From positions 372,001-436,000 of the forward strand of contig CAVXYW010000001.1 in assembly GCA_963766295.1 (NCBI GenBank): a DNA stretch of 64,000 nucleotides, given 5' to 3'. Both the position numbers and the translations under genes were made by a program. Source of the DNA: JBBDRJ01 sp963766295. Its GTDB lineage: Bacteria > Actinomycetota > JAICYB01. A model generated the notes under the pieces. That model did no database searches. It saw nothing but the letters and a program-made list of their open reading frames with translations, and had not been told where the DNA came from. This document shows, in pieces, positions 8,580 through 18,579 of the stretch. How positions within the stretch are numbered: the stretch's first letter is position 1; each line of letters opens with the position of its first letter.

Positions 8580-8866
8580 GCAGCCTCACGCTTCCTTGTC
8601 TCGAGTGGCGCTTCGGTAACGGAAGGGCCGCGGCGCCACGAGAACTCCTCCGGCAGATAGTCGAACCCGCCCGGGTTCCATGGGTGACAACGCAACAAGC
8701 GGCGTCCCCCGAGATAAAGACCGCGAACGACGCCGAACTTCAGGAGAGCTTGTGCCGAATACTCGGAGCACGACGGATAAAAACGGCAACGGGAACCTAA
8801 CAGGGGCGAGATAAGCCGCTGATACAACCTGATCGGCGCGACCAGCGCGCGAGCTATGTACTTCAT
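8576..8866 (-). CDS. yidD: membrane protein insertion efficiency factor YidD
   Basis: The 96-residue protein has the YidD signature: an amphipathic N-terminus (MKYIARALVAPIRLYQRLISPLLGS), then CRFYPSCSEYSAQAL, and RLLRCHPWNPGGFD. YidD is a peripheral inner-membrane protein that aids YidC-dependent insertion. The gene overlaps both neighbours by four bases (rnpA upstream, yidC downstream). Confidence 0.95.
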   Translation of the reverse strand: MKYIARALVAPIRLYQRLISPLLGSRCRFYPSCSEYSAQALLKFGVVRGLYLGGRRLLRCHPWNPGGFDYLPEEFSWRRGPSVTEAPLETRKREAA

Positions 8867-9228
8867 GACGAGGTGCCTTCTTTGCGATCTGTCGGTAACA
8901 ATCCTGCTCGCGATGCGGCGTCGGCCAGCGACCTCTCGAGGTCGGCCACACCCGCCTGAGCCACCGGCGGACGCGCCACGACGACGATGTCACACGCCAC
9001 AAGACGCGGGATGAGCGGTCGGACCGCCTCACGAAGGATTCGTCTCGCCCGATTACGGACGACCGAGGAGCCGACGCGGCGGCTCACGGCGAACCCTATG
9101 CGAGGCACCTCCGGCGCCTCCCGCGCGAAATGGTACAGGACGAACTCTCCGGCGGTCACACGATCGCCCTGCTGGGTAACCCGCTGGTAGTCGGAGCGGG
9201 AGCGCAGGCGGTTGGCCCGCCTCAACAA
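8863..9228 (-). CDS. rnpA: ribonuclease P protein component
   Basis: RnpA is the protein subunit of RNase P, which trims the 5' leader from tRNA precursors. The 121-residue product contains FAVSRRVGSSVVRNRARRILREAVR, the RNR motif region that binds RNase P RNA, preceded by RLRSRSDYQRV. The apparent start is TTG, 12 bases after the rpmH stop. The stop overlaps the yidD start. Confidence 0.94.
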   Translation of the reverse strand: MLRRANRLRSRSDYQRVTQQGDRVTAGEFVLYHFAREAPEVPRIGFAVSRRVGSSVVRNRARRILREAVRPLIPRLVACDIVVVARPPVAQAGVADLERSLADAASRAGLLPTDRKEGTSS

Positions 9229-9240
9229 CCCTTCGGCGTC

Positions 9241-9375
9241 CTAGGCGGCGAGCCGGGAACGGCCCTTGCTGCGGCGTCGGCGCAGGATCGCCCGGCCACC
9301 CGGTGAGCGCATGCGGTTGCGGAAGCCGTGGCGGCGCTTGCGGCGGCGATTGTGGGGCTGAAAGGTTCTCTTCAT
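9241..9375 (-). CDS. rpmH: 50S ribosomal protein L34
   Basis: This 44-residue reading frame starts MKRTFQPHNRRRKRRHGF, continues RNRMRSPGGRAILRRRRSK and ends GRSRLAA. It is a complete bacterial L34, a very basic protein of the large ribosomal subunit. It is the first gene of the leftward rpmH-rnpA-yidD-yidC-jag run and is divergent from dnaA, the usual arrangement at the origin. Confidence 0.97.
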   Translation of the reverse strand: MKRTFQPHNRRRKRRHGFRNRMRSPGGRAILRRRRSKGRSRLAA

Positions 9376-9559
9376 GTCCGAAGAGACAACTTACCAGACC
9401 GTCCCTAAACGAACGTTTCGCAGCTGTTCCAACGTGTCACTTTGGGCAACTTTGAGGGTCTGGAGTGGTCCCAATAATCTCCGCAAAACCGCAGGTCAGG
9501 GCCCCATTGACAAGGTGCCGTCCAAGGATGAATAGTACGGGATGCGCGCAAGCGCATAT

Positions 9560-9584
9560 CGCGGTCCTTGGGCCGCGGTTTTTT
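9560..9584 (+). terminator. intrinsic terminator or attenuator upstream of dnaA
   Basis: CGCGG(T)CC, loop TTG, GGCCGCG, then a run of six T. A second small hairpin, ATGCGC / GCGCAT, lies just before it at 9542-9557, and a TTGACA hexamer lies at 9507-9512. Since rpmH is transcribed the other way, this would end or attenuate a short rightward transcript in the dnaA leader. The rest of the 9376-9659 gap holds no gene that I can see. Confidence 0.6.
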
Positions 9585-9597
9585 ACGTTTGGGGGGT

Positions 9598-9629
9598 GTT
9601 TCCACACTTGTGGACGCTCCTGTGGATAA
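9598..9629. promoter_or_regulatory. DnaA box cluster upstream of dnaA
   Basis: TGTGGATAA at 9621-9629 is a perfect DnaA box on the minus strand. GTTTCCACA (9598-9606) and TGTGGACGC (9609-9617) are 7/9 matches. They lie about 30-60 bases before the dnaA start and suggest autoregulation by DnaA or part of a bipartite origin. Confidence 0.7.
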
Positions 9630-9659
9630 CCCACAGAACGTGCTGAGGGGGGCCTTTTA

Positions 9660-11042
9660 ATGGGGGGAGTTTCTATCGGAGCAGCGGCGGGCACCGCCGA
9701 CGTCCGCTCCGTGTGGCAGCAGTGTGTGGAAGACGTTCAGGCCCGGCTCACAACACCGGCTTCGCGGGCGTGGTTCGAGGAAACCGAGGCACTCGCGATC
9801 TCCGACGACGCGATCACCCTCAGGGCCCCCAATTCCTTCGCCAAGGAATGGCTCGAGCACCGGTACGGCAACCTCCTTCAGGACGCTTTGCGCCGGGCCT
9901 GCGGGCGCGATCTCAGGTTGGAGATCCTGTCGGCGGCACCGGGCGGCACCGGCCCGCTCCCAATACCGGTGCCCCGGGCGCCGGCTCAGGCCCAGCCCGA
10001 GGACGAATCCGGGGCGCTCAATCCCCGGTACAACTTCGAGACTTTCGTCATCGGTGCTTCCAACCGGTTCGCTCACGCGGCGGCCATGGCCGTTGCCGAG
10101 GCGCCGGCAAGCGCATACAACCCGCTTTTCATCTACGGCGGTGCGGGCCTCGGCAAGACTCACTTGCTCCACGCCATCGGTAAGCACTCCCGCGAGCTCT
10201 ACCCGCACCTGCGTGTGAAATACATCAGCTCGGAGTCGTTCATGAACGACTTCATCAACTCGATCAAGGACGACCGTTCGGAGGCTTTCCAGCGGCGTTA
10301 TCGCGAGAGCGATGTCCTGCTCGTCGACGACATACAGTTCCTGGAGAACAAGGAACGGACACAGGAAGAGTTCTTCCACACGTTCAACGCTCTGCATAAC
10401 GCCAACCGGCAGATCGTGATCTCGTCGGATCGTCCCCCGAAGAAGATCGCAACGCTCGAGGATCGTCTTCGTTCACGATTCGAGTGGGGATTGATCACCG
10501 ACATCCAGCCGCCAGATCTCGAAACACGTATCGCGATCCTTCGCAAGAAGGCGGAGATGGACAATCTGACGGTCACCGAAGATGTGATGAGCTACATCGC
10601 GTCTCGCGTCGAGTCCAACATCCGTGAGCTCGAAGGCGCGCTGATCCGCGTGATCGCTTACGCATCGCTGAATCAGACGACGGCGACTCTCGACTTGGCT
10701 GAAGAGGTCTTGCAGCACTTGTTCCCGACCTCGGCCGAGCCCGTTCGAACGGAAACGATCTTGGCAGAGGCTGCGTCCTACTTCGGGGTTTCCGTTGACG
10801 ACCTGCGCTCGCAGAACCGGTCGCGTCCGATCGTTCAGGCGCGTCAGATCGCGATGTACCTGGTGCGCGACCTCACGGACCTATCGTTGCCGCGAGTTGG
10901 TGCGGTCTTTGGGGGCCGTGACCACACCACCGTTCTGCACGCATGCCAGAAGATCGTTGGACAGCTTTCGGAGAAGCGTCAGGTCTATCACCAGATCCAA
11001 GATCTGACGACTCGGATCCGCAAGCGCGGCGGCAGCAACTAA
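9660..11042 (+). CDS. dnaA: chromosomal replication initiator protein DnaA
   Basis: DnaA binds DnaA boxes at oriC, melts the unwinding element and loads the helicase. The 460-residue product has domain I (about 10-90), a short proline-rich linker, and the AAA+ core with NPLFIYGGAGLGKTHLL (Walker A, near residue 160), DVLLVDDIQFL (Walker B), the arginine finger region LRSRFEWGLITDI and sensor II. The C-terminal domain IV ends with the box-recognition signature GGRDHTTVLHACQKI. The linker is short, unlike the long domain II of Streptomyces. Adjacent dnaN and rpmH confirm the origin locus. Confidence 0.97.
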   Translation: MGGVSIGAAAGTADVRSVWQQCVEDVQARLTTPASRAWFEETEALAISDDAITLRAPNSFAKEWLEHRYGNLLQDALRRACGRDLRLEILSAAPGGTGPLPIPVPRAPAQAQPEDESGALNPRYNFETFVIGASNRFAHAAAMAVAEAPASAYNPLFIYGGAGLGKTHLLHAIGKHSRELYPHLRVKYISSESFMNDFINSIKDDRSEAFQRRYRESDVLLVDDIQFLENKERTQEEFFHTFNALHNANRQIVISSDRPPKKIATLEDRLRSRFEWGLITDIQPPDLETRIAILRKKAEMDNLTVTEDVMSYIASRVESNIRELEGALIRVIAYASLNQTTATLDLAEEVLQHLFPTSAEPVRTETILAEAASYFGVSVDDLRSQNRSRPIVQARQIAMYLVRDLTDLSLPRVGAVFGGRDHTTVLHACQKIVGQLSEKRQVYHQIQDLTTRIRKRGGSN

Positions 11043-11277
11043 CCGTTGTCCAACTGATGGGCACAGGCTGTGGACGACTCGTTGACGCGCGGATTTTGGG
11101 ATTCGTCCGTCCCCAGGTTGTCCTTGGATATCCCGATACTGTCCCCACCCGCATTCCCGGTCGTGACCTGGCCGGATGGGTGGATACTCACAGAATGCAC
11201 AGGCCTTACTACTACTGCTCTGAAGATCTAAAGCTTTTTAAAGTAGAAGACAAGACCTTGTCCTGGGGAGGAACGCG
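11043..11277. other. probable oriC (dnaA-dnaN intergenic region)
   Basis: This 235-base gap holds several imperfect DnaA boxes: TTGTCCAAC (11047), TGTGGACGA (11070, 8/9 to the actinobacterial TGTGGACAA), CTGTCCCCA (11139) and GGTGGATAC (11179). It then has an unusually A+T-rich stretch around 11200-11255 (CTAAAGCTTTTTAAAGTAG) that could be the unwinding element. Actinobacterial origins normally lie here. No box is perfect, unlike the one upstream of dnaA. Confidence 0.7.
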
Positions 11278-12363
11278 ATGAAGCTGGTCTGTTCAAAGGA
11301 AGAGCTCTCTCGAGGACTGCAAACCGTACTTCGCAGCGTTGGTGCCAGAGCTGGGATACCAGCGTTATCAGGTGTGTTGCTAGAGCTGTCGGACACAGAC
11401 CTGACGTTGACCACTACCGACCTCGAGCTCACTACACGCGTTCAGCTGGGACTAACAGGAGAAGCAGGACGGATACTCTTACCCGCTCGCCTTCTGGCTG
11501 AGATCGTCCGAAGCCTGCCTTCAGATCAGGTAGAGCTCGTTACCGAGAACGGATCCGTTCGTGTCGCCGGAGGACGTTCGAAGTTCAACATCCGCTCGCT
11601 GTCGCCTGAAGACTTCCCACGCGTCGAGTCGACCGCCGAAACCAAATCACTGGAGCTGGACGGCCCGACGTTGGCTACGGCGCTCGGACAAGTTGCGCCG
11701 GCGGCGTCGCGCGACGAAACCCGCCCCGTGCTCACCGGAGTGCTTCTCGAGGGTGAAGGCAGTCAGCTTCGTGTTGTCGCCACCGACTCTTACCGGCTCG
11801 CGGTCCGTGAGCTCACGGTCGACGGAGTGGACGGAACCAAGGTGCTCATCCCCGCGCGCGCCGTCGTAGAGGTTGCGCGGCTGGCCGCCGCCGAGCAAAC
11901 CGTTCGTCTCGAGATCGGTTCTGCGCAAGCCGGATTCCATCTTGGCGACGTCGTGATCCAGAGTCGGCTGATCGAGGGTGAGTTCCCGGCCTATCGCCAG
12001 CTGCTGCCCGAGGATTTACCGAGCAAGCTCAGTGTGATCAAGGGACCGTTCCTCGAGGCGCTCAAACGCGTTGCCGTCCTCGCACAGGACGCAACGCCGG
12101 TGTTCATGGAGGTTTCCTCCGAAGGCATCAGGCTGACGTGCACAGCCCAGGGGCTTGGCGAGGGAAGCGAAGACGTCGAGGGCGACTACACCGGTGAGGA
12201 CATGCGCGTGGCATTCAACGCCGCTTATCTCGAAGCCGGAATGGTCGCGGCGGAGTCGGAGGAAGTGGTTGTCGACTTCACCGACTCGCAGCGCCCGGCT
12301 CTGATCCACGCGCCCGACGATCGCGAGTTCCTGTACCTGTTGATGCCGATCCGCGTGAGCTAA
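11278..12363 (+). CDS. dnaN: DNA polymerase III subunit beta (sliding clamp)
   Basis: The 361-residue product is the ring-shaped clamp that tethers DNA polymerase III and other proteins to DNA. It starts MKLVCSKEELSRGLQTVLRSV, has the three similar clamp domains (for example LTLTTTDLELTTRVQL, VLTGVLLEGEGSQLRVVATDSYRLAVREL) and ends in the typical LYLLMPIRVS. A GGGGAGG ribosome site precedes the ATG. It is four bases upstream of recF and probably co-transcribed with it. Confidence 0.96.
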   Translation: MKLVCSKEELSRGLQTVLRSVGARAGIPALSGVLLELSDTDLTLTTTDLELTTRVQLGLTGEAGRILLPARLLAEIVRSLPSDQVELVTENGSVRVAGGRSKFNIRSLSPEDFPRVESTAETKSLELDGPTLATALGQVAPAASRDETRPVLTGVLLEGEGSQLRVVATDSYRLAVRELTVDGVDGTKVLIPARAVVEVARLAAAEQTVRLEIGSAQAGFHLGDVVIQSRLIEGEFPAYRQLLPEDLPSKLSVIKGPFLEALKRVAVLAQDATPVFMEVSSEGIRLTCTAQGLGEGSEDVEGDYTGEDMRVAFNAAYLEAGMVAAESEEVVVDFTDSQRPALIHAPDDREFLYLLMPIRVS

Positions 12364-12366
12364 ACC

Positions 12367-13428
12367 ATGCGCGTGGAGGTCCTCAGGCTGAAGGACCTCC
12401 GCAACTACGAAGCCGCGGAGTTCAAGCCGGCCGACGAAACCACCGTTGTGATCGGCGGCAACGGATCGGGCAAGTCGAGTCTGCTCGAGTCCATCGGTGT
12501 CTTCTCGACGTTGTCGTCTCCACGTGCGGGAAGCCTCAAGGTGCTCGTACGGCAAGGGTGCGACGAAGCCGGTGCTCGTTTGGAAACGTCCGAAGGCGCG
12601 TCACTCGAGTTCCACATACGTGGCGGGCGAGCGATGCTGCGCACCGGTGGGTCGACGGCTCAAGCCCGCGATTTCCTCGGGAGGTTCCGGTCGGTTCTTT
12701 TCACCCCGGAGGACCTGGATCTGGTTCGCGGGGAGCCGGCCCTGCGTCGGCGCGCGCTGGACGACCTGCTCGTGCAGCTTCGGCCGCGCTTCCGTTCCAC
12801 ACGACAGGAGCTCGAACGTGCGCTGCGCCAGCGCAATGCGGCGCTGCGCGACAGATTGCCGACAGAAGCTGCGTTGTACGGCGAGCCGCTGGCCGCTGCC
12901 GCTGCCGTTGTCCTCGAAAGCCGGCGCGAAGTGTCGGAAAGACTCAGGCCGGCCGCCGATGAGCTGTATTCCGAGCTGGCCGAGCGAGGAAAGCTCGACC
13001 TCGTCTACCGGGACAGCTCCGACGCCGGTGACCTATCGGGAGTCGACCTCGTCGAGCATTTCGCGCGGATCTATCGTGAGACCCTCCACACCGATATGGA
13101 TAGAGGCCGCACTACGGTCGGTCCCCATCGCGACGATCTGGATGTGCTCCTGGACGACAGGGAAGCGCGTTGGTATGCATCGCGCGGTGAACAACGCTCG
13201 GCGACCCTCGCCTTCCGTTTGGCCGAGCTCAAGCTCCTCCCCGATGCGGTTCTGCTCCTGGACGATGTGCTTTCCGAACTCGACCCCGATCGCCGCCGCA
13301 GAGTGTTCGAGGTGACGGCCGGCTCGCAAACGATCGTCACGGCGACGGACACCGAAGCTCTGCCGGCATCGGTCAAGGTTGAGAGCACGTGGCGTGTCAT
13401 CGACGGAAAATTGGAGCACGCCGAATGA
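12367..13428 (+). CDS. recF: DNA replication and repair protein RecF
   Basis: RecF is an SMC-like ATPase that helps load RecA at gaps. The 353-residue product has Walker A GGNGSGKSSLLESI near residues 29-42, the segment FRSVLFTPEDLDLVRGEPALRRRALDDLL, the signature region GEQRSATLAFRLAELKLL, and Walker B with D-loop LLLDDVLSELDPDRR. It follows dnaN by three bases and overlaps dciA by four (ATGA). A gnd-like gene between dnaN and recF, seen in some actinobacteria, is absent. Confidence 0.95.
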   Translation: MRVEVLRLKDLRNYEAAEFKPADETTVVIGGNGSGKSSLLESIGVFSTLSSPRAGSLKVLVRQGCDEAGARLETSEGASLEFHIRGGRAMLRTGGSTAQARDFLGRFRSVLFTPEDLDLVRGEPALRRRALDDLLVQLRPRFRSTRQELERALRQRNAALRDRLPTEAALYGEPLAAAAAVVLESRREVSERLRPAADELYSELAERGKLDLVYRDSSDAGDLSGVDLVEHFARIYRETLHTDMDRGRTTVGPHRDDLDVLLDDREARWYASRGEQRSATLAFRLAELKLLPDAVLLLDDVLSELDPDRRRRVFEVTAGSQTIVTATDTEALPASVKVESTWRVIDGKLEHAE

Positions 13429-13766
13429 GCAATCAAGACCCTCCGGGCGGCGGTATCCGTGGCGGCTGGCCCGTGCGGCTGGGCGAGATCCTCGCCCCCG
13501 CTCTAGAGCGCATGGGTCCGAAAAGCGTCTGGACGGAAGCCAAGCTCCGCAAGTTCTGGAAGGACGCCGTGGGGGAGCAGGTCGCCGCCAACGCGAACGT
13601 TGTGAGGCTTCGCGGGAAGGTCCTCGATGTGGAGGTTTCGTCCGATTCCTGGGCCACGGAACTGACTTATCTATCGCCCGCGGTGATCGAGAAACTGAAC
13701 GCGAAATTGGGTGACGAAGTTGTCACTCAGATAGCCATTAGACGACGAAAATCACAACGTTTTTGA
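13425..13766 (+). CDS. dciA: DciA-type helicase loader (DUF721)
   Basis: DciA is the ancestral loader of the replicative helicase DnaB in bacteria lacking DnaC/DnaI. The 113-residue product has the DUF721 core: VRLGEILAPALERMG, then LRKFWKDAVGEQVAANANVVRLRGKVLDVEVSSDSWATELTYLSPAVIEKLN. The start MSNQDPPGG overlaps the recF stop (ATGA), which makes the longer frame upstream unnecessary. The recF-dciA-gyrB order is standard in actinobacteria. Confidence 0.9.
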   Translation: MSNQDPPGGGIRGGWPVRLGEILAPALERMGPKSVWTEAKLRKFWKDAVGEQVAANANVVRLRGKVLDVEVSSDSWATELTYLSPAVIEKLNAKLGDEVVTQIAIRRRKSQRF

Positions 13767-13776
13767 CGGTAGTTCG

Positions 13777-13785
13777 TGCTATACT
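13777..13785 (+). promoter_or_regulatory. extended -10 promoter candidate for gyrB
   Basis: TGCTATACT forms a TGn extension plus a TATACT -10 hexamer just after the dciA stop. No -35 is found at 17 bases; a TTGACG at 13763-13768 is only 11 bases away. It lies about 185 bases before the gyrB start, leaving a structured leader. Confidence 0.4.
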
Positions 13786-13880
13786 TCAGAAGTACGAAAA
13801 CGGTCGCTGACCTGCGGTTTTAGAACCGGTTCGGAGACTCGGAACGCTTCCGAATCGGCTTAGGAACCGCCAACACTGAG

Positions 13881-13900
13881 AGGCCCCATTTCGGGGGCCT
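13881..13900 (+). terminator. hairpin in the dciA-gyrB gap
   Basis: AGGCCCC / GGGGCCT with a six-base loop, followed by TTCGTG. The T-tract is poor, so it is either a weak terminator for dnaN-recF-dciA or an attenuator in the gyrB leader. Confidence 0.5.
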
Positions 13901-13969
13901 TTCGTGCGAAAAGCGACCGAGAACAATCGCTTAGGTGGTTTGAGCCGAAGCGAGAAAAGGGGTCACTTT

Positions 13970-15982
13970 TTGGCACGTTCAGCTAAGCCCAAACCCACCC
14001 GCGCGAAGCCCGCGCCCCGCGCTACCAAGGCCGCCGAAAACAGCGCCAAATCGACGTACTCAGCAAAAGACATCACCGTCCTCGAAGGCCTGGAACCGGT
14101 CCGCAAACGTCCGGCGATGTACATCGGGTCCACCGGACTCAAGGGTCTGCACCACCTCGTCTGGGAGCTCGTCGACAACGCAGTCGACGAAGCGATGGCG
14201 GGTTTCTGCACAAAGATCGAAGTCACGCTGCTCGCCGACGGCGGGGTCCGCGTCGGTGACAACGGACGAGGGATCCCCGTCGACCAGCACCCCCGCTACA
14301 AGACGAAATCGGCGGCCGAGATCGCGCTGACGACGCTGCACGCCGGTGGAAAGTTCGGCTCAGGCAGCGGCTACTCGATCTCCGGTGGTCTGCACGGCGT
14401 CGGTGTGTCCGTCGTGAACGCGCTGTCGACGAGGCTCGAAGCTCGAGATCGACAGCACGCTGGACGGCAAGCGGCACCAGATGACGTTCCACAACGGCGG
14501 AAAGGTCAAGGAAAAGCTGCACCCGATAGGCAAGGCCCCGCGCGGACGCACCGGAACCACCGTCGCCTTCTGGCCCGATCCCGAGATCTTCAACTCGGAA
14601 GGCACCGAGTTCCGCGCACAGACGATCCTCGAGCACCTGCAGACCTACGCGTTCCTGAACAAAGGTCTGGAGATCAAGTTCGTCGACGAGCGCAAGGACC
14701 ACAAACAGGAGCAGACCTACAAGTACGCCGGCGGCATCGTCGACTTCGTGAAGTACCTGAACGAGACCAAGGAACCTCTGTTCCGCAAGGTCTGCGACTT
14801 CGAGATGAAGGAAACGGAACAAGAGGTCGAGATCGCGCTGCAGTGGAACATCGAGCTACTACGAGGGCATCCACTCCTTCGCCAACGGCATCGAGACCGT
14901 CGAAGGCGGTATGCACGAAGAGGGCTTCAAGAAAGCCCTGACCAACGTCGTCAACCGCTACGCGCGCGAGAAGGGCCTCCTCAAGGAGAAGGACGGCAAC
15001 CTCCAGGGCGAGGACATCCGCGAGGGATTGACCGCCGTTCTTTCCGTTCGTCTGCGCGAACCGCAGTTCGAGGGACAGACGAAGGCCAAGCTCGGCAACG
15101 TATCGATCCGGTCGCTCGTCGAGCGCGCGACCAACGAGCGGCTCGCGTCCTGGCTCGAGGAGAACCCACCCGAGGCACGCAGGGTAGTGACCAAGTCGCT
15201 CATCGCCTCACGTGCGCGGCTGGCCGCCAAGGAAGCGCGCGACCTCACCCGCCGGAAGTCGGCGCTGGAAGGCGCCGGTATGCCGGACAAGCTCCGCGAC
15301 TGCGCGTCCGGAACATCGGCCGAGGACGCCGAGCTGTTCATCATCGAGGGCGATTCGGCCGGTGGTACCGCGATCCAAGCGCGTGATCCCGCGACGCAAG
15401 CGATCCTTCCGATCCGCGGCAAGTTCCTGAACGTCGAGAAGGCCCGCGTCGACAAGATGCTGAAGAACCTCGAGGTGCAGGCCCTGGTTGCCGCGATCGG
15501 TTGTGGCGTCGGCAACGACGAGTTCGAGGTCGACAAGGCCCGCTACCACAAGGTGATCATCATGGCCGACGCGGATGTCGACGGAAGTCACATCCGCACG
15601 CTGCTGCTCACCTTCTTCTTCCGTCAGATGAGGCCGCTTGATCGAGAAGGGCTACATCTACATCGCGCAACCGCCGCTGTACTCGACGATCGTCGGCAAA
15701 GAGAAGGTGTACCTGAAGGACGACGGCGCGCGAGAGGAATTCATCAAAGAGCGAAACGGACACAAGCACGAGTTCGTCCGCCTCAAGGGTTTGGGCGAGA
15801 TGGACTACGACGAGCTCAAGGAAACGACGATGGACGCTTCGCTGCGCACGTTGCTCAAGGTGGGTCTCGACGAGGCCGCGCTGGCCGAGTCGGCCGTCAG
15901 CGTGCTGATGGGTGACGACGTCGAAGCGCGGAAGAACTTCATCGTCCACAACGCCAAAGACGTGCGTTTCCTGGACATCTAA
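13970..15982 (+). CDS. gyrB: DNA gyrase subunit B (three apparent +1 frameshifts)
   Basis: GyrB supplies the ATPase of gyrase, which introduces negative supercoils. The start is taken as TTG at 13970 (ARSAKPKPTRAKP) after AAAGGGG. Reading all frames together gives about 669 residues: the GHKL ATPase (ELVDNAVDEAMAG, DNGRGIPVD, GGLHGVGVSVVNAL), the transducer domain, and the TOPRIM with EGDSAGGTA and DADVDGSHI, ending KDVRFLDI. The frame changes near 14438-14441, 14850-14853 and 15638-15640, each time by one extra base. Removing it restores LELEIDSTLDG, QWN(I/S)SYYEGIHSF and RQMRPLIEKGYIY. As the gene is essential, sequence error or recoding is likelier than a pseudogene. Confidence 0.9.
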
Positions 15983-15990
15983 GACTGAAC

Positions 15991-18574
15991 GTGAGCAGAC
16001 GGCCTCCGAACAAACCAACGAAACGCCGCGGCGGCGGCAGTGGCGCGCGCAAGGGCAAACGTCCCAGCGCGCGTAAGGCGGCGGCCGGCGGCGACGGCGG
16101 AGCAGATCAGCAGACTCTCGTCCTCGGGCGCATCGAGCCCATCGAGATGCAGGAGGAGATGGAGCGGTCGTTCCTCGACTACTCCATGTCCGTCATCACG
16201 ATGCGGGCGCTGCCCGACGTTCGTGACGGACTGAAGCCCGTCCAGCGGCGGATCCTCTATGCGATGCAGGACCGCGAGCTGGCTGCGCGGCCCGACGTCC
16301 CGCACAAGAAATGCGCACGGATCACCGGCCACGTCTGCGGTCAGTACCACCCGCACGGCACGCCGGCGGCCTACGACGCGCTGGTGCGCCTGGCCCAGGA
16401 CTTCACCCTCCGCTATCCGCTGATCGACGGCCACGGCAACTTCGGCTCCCCGGACATGGGGCCGGCCGCCGAGCGGTACACAGAGGCCCGTCTCGGCGCC
16501 CTGGCGATGGAGCTCCTGAACGGCATCGACGAGAACACCGTCGACTTCCAGCCGAACTACACGAATGAATTCGAAGAGCCGACCGTCCTGCCCGCGCGGT
16601 ACCCGAACCTGCTTGGTCAACGGTAGCGACGGCATCGCCGTTGCGATGGCGACGAAGATCCCGACCCACAACCTCGGCGAGATCATCGACGCGACGAACC
16701 ACATCATCGACAACCCGCAGGCCACCCCCAAGGACCTGATGAAGTTCGTGAAGGGTCCCGATTTCCCGACCGGCGGCATCATCCTCGGCCGCCAGGGGAT
16801 CCAGGAGGCGTACCTAACCGGACGCGGCTCGATCAAGGTGCGAGGACGCGCGGAGATCGTCGAAGGCCGCCGCGGTATGGAGATCGTCGTAACCGAGATC
16901 CCGTATCAGAACAGCGTCGGTGCGATCGCTGCCCGCATCGCCGAGCTCGTCAACAACAAGCAGCTCGACGGAATCCGCAACATCAACGACGCGTCGGCGC
17001 AAGGTCAGACGCGTCTGGTGGTCGAGCTGAAGCCGAGCGCGAACGCGAACGTCGTCCTCAACAACCTCTACAAGATGACGTCGCTTCAGACCACGTACCC
17101 GGTGAACATGGTCGCGCTGGTCGACGGTATCCCGCGCACGCTGAACCTGGCGCAGGCCATCTCCGCTTACGTCGACCACCAGATCGAGGTCATCCGGCGC
17201 CGGAGCAAGTTCCGCCTCGAAAAGGCCGAAGCGCGCGCACACATCGTGGAGGGTCTGCTCAAGGCTCTCGGCAAGATCGACGCGATCATCAAGCTGATCC
17301 GCGGATCGGCCGACCGCGAAGATGCGCGCAAGAAGCTGATGGGGGCGCCGCACAAGTTCAGCGAGATCCAGGCCAACTACATCCTCGACATGCCTCTTGC
17401 CCGCCTGACACGACTGGGCGTCAAGGAGCTGCGCGACGAGATGAACCAGCTGCAAGCCACGATCAAGGAGCTGAAGTCGATCCTGGCCAGCGACAAGAAG
17501 GTTCGCACCGTCATCAAGGACGAGCTCGCTGTCATAAAGAAGAAGTACAACGACGATCGCCGCACCGAACTGGCGGCCGACGTCGGCGACATGGACATCG
17601 AAGACCTCATCGCGGACGAACAGATCGTCGTCGTTCGCACCGAGGCCGGCTACATAAAGACCGTCCGGGCGGACGGCTACCGCACCCAGAAGCGCGGCGG
17701 GCGTGGCGTGCAAGGCGCGAACCTGAAGGAAGCCGATCTGGTGTGCGAGATCGTCCACGCTACGACGCACGCGCACCTACTGCTCTTCTCGAACCAGGGC
17801 CGCGTGTTCCGCCTGCGTGCCCACGAGATCCCGATGAAGGAGCGCACGGCACGAGGCACTGCTCTCGTGAACCTCCTGCCGCTGCGCAAGGACGAATCGA
17901 TCGCAGCAGTCATCGCCGGCAAGGACTTCGACCGCGACGGTTTCCTGTTCTTCGCCACCAAGCAGGGCCAGGTGAAGAAGACGCCGATCCGCGAGTACGA
18001 CAAGAGCCGCAAGGAAGGCTTCATCGCGATCAACCTCGTGAACCGCAAGGACGAGCTTGTTCGCGTGATCGAGACGACCGGAAAAGACGACATCATCATC
18101 GTCACCTTCCGCGGGCAGTCGATCCGCTTCACAGAAGCAAACGTCCGCGCGATGGGGCGCGGAGCCGCCGGCGTTCGCGGGATCCGGCTGAAGCCCGACG
18201 ACAAGGTCGTGTCGTGTGACGTCGTCGATGCCGACGGGAGCATCCTCATCGTCACCGACGGCGGATTCGGCAAGCGCACCAAGCTCAGCAACTGGCGCCG
18301 GATCGGCCGAGGTGGCCAGGGCATCAGGGCCATCAAACTGAACGAGCGCAAGGGCCACGTTGCAGCGGCGTTCCTTGTTCGTCCGGACGACGAGGTGTTC
18401 ATGGTTTCGTCCGGCGGGATCACCGTGCGTATCCCCGTCGGGGGTGTATCGGAGCAAGGACGCGATGCCACCGGTGTTCGAGTGATGAACATGGAACGCG
18501 GGCAGCGAGTCGCTTCGGCGGCGCCGGTGTTCTCCAGCCGAGGTAACGGCGAAGCCGCAGAAGAAGAGGAATAG
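15991..18574 (+). CDS. gyrA: DNA gyrase subunit A (one apparent +1 frameshift)
   Basis: GyrA cuts and rejoins DNA for supercoiling. It starts GTG eight bases after gyrB and has a basic N-terminal extension before QTLVLGRIEPIEMQEEM. The catalytic Tyr is about residue 163 in PAAERYTEARL. The quinolone region reads HPHGTPAAYDALVR, with Pro where E. coli has Ser83 and Thr for Asp82. The C-terminal pinwheel carries the GyrA box as QKRGGRGVQG, so it is GyrA rather than ParC. An extra base near 16613 (CTGCTTGGTC for CTGCTGGTC) breaks the frame; correcting it gives NLLVNGSDGIAVAMAT and about 860 residues in all. Confidence 0.92.
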
Positions 18575-18579
18575 CCGCG

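Noticed and set aside
13786..13880. A riboswitch in the gyrB leader
   Set aside because: Some pairing is possible around CGGTTTTAGAACCGG and GAGACTCGGAACGCTTCCGAATC, but no known riboswitch core was recognised.
13904..14941. gyrB as a pseudogene
   Set aside because: All catalytic motifs are present across frames, the gene is essential, and each break is repaired by removing one base.
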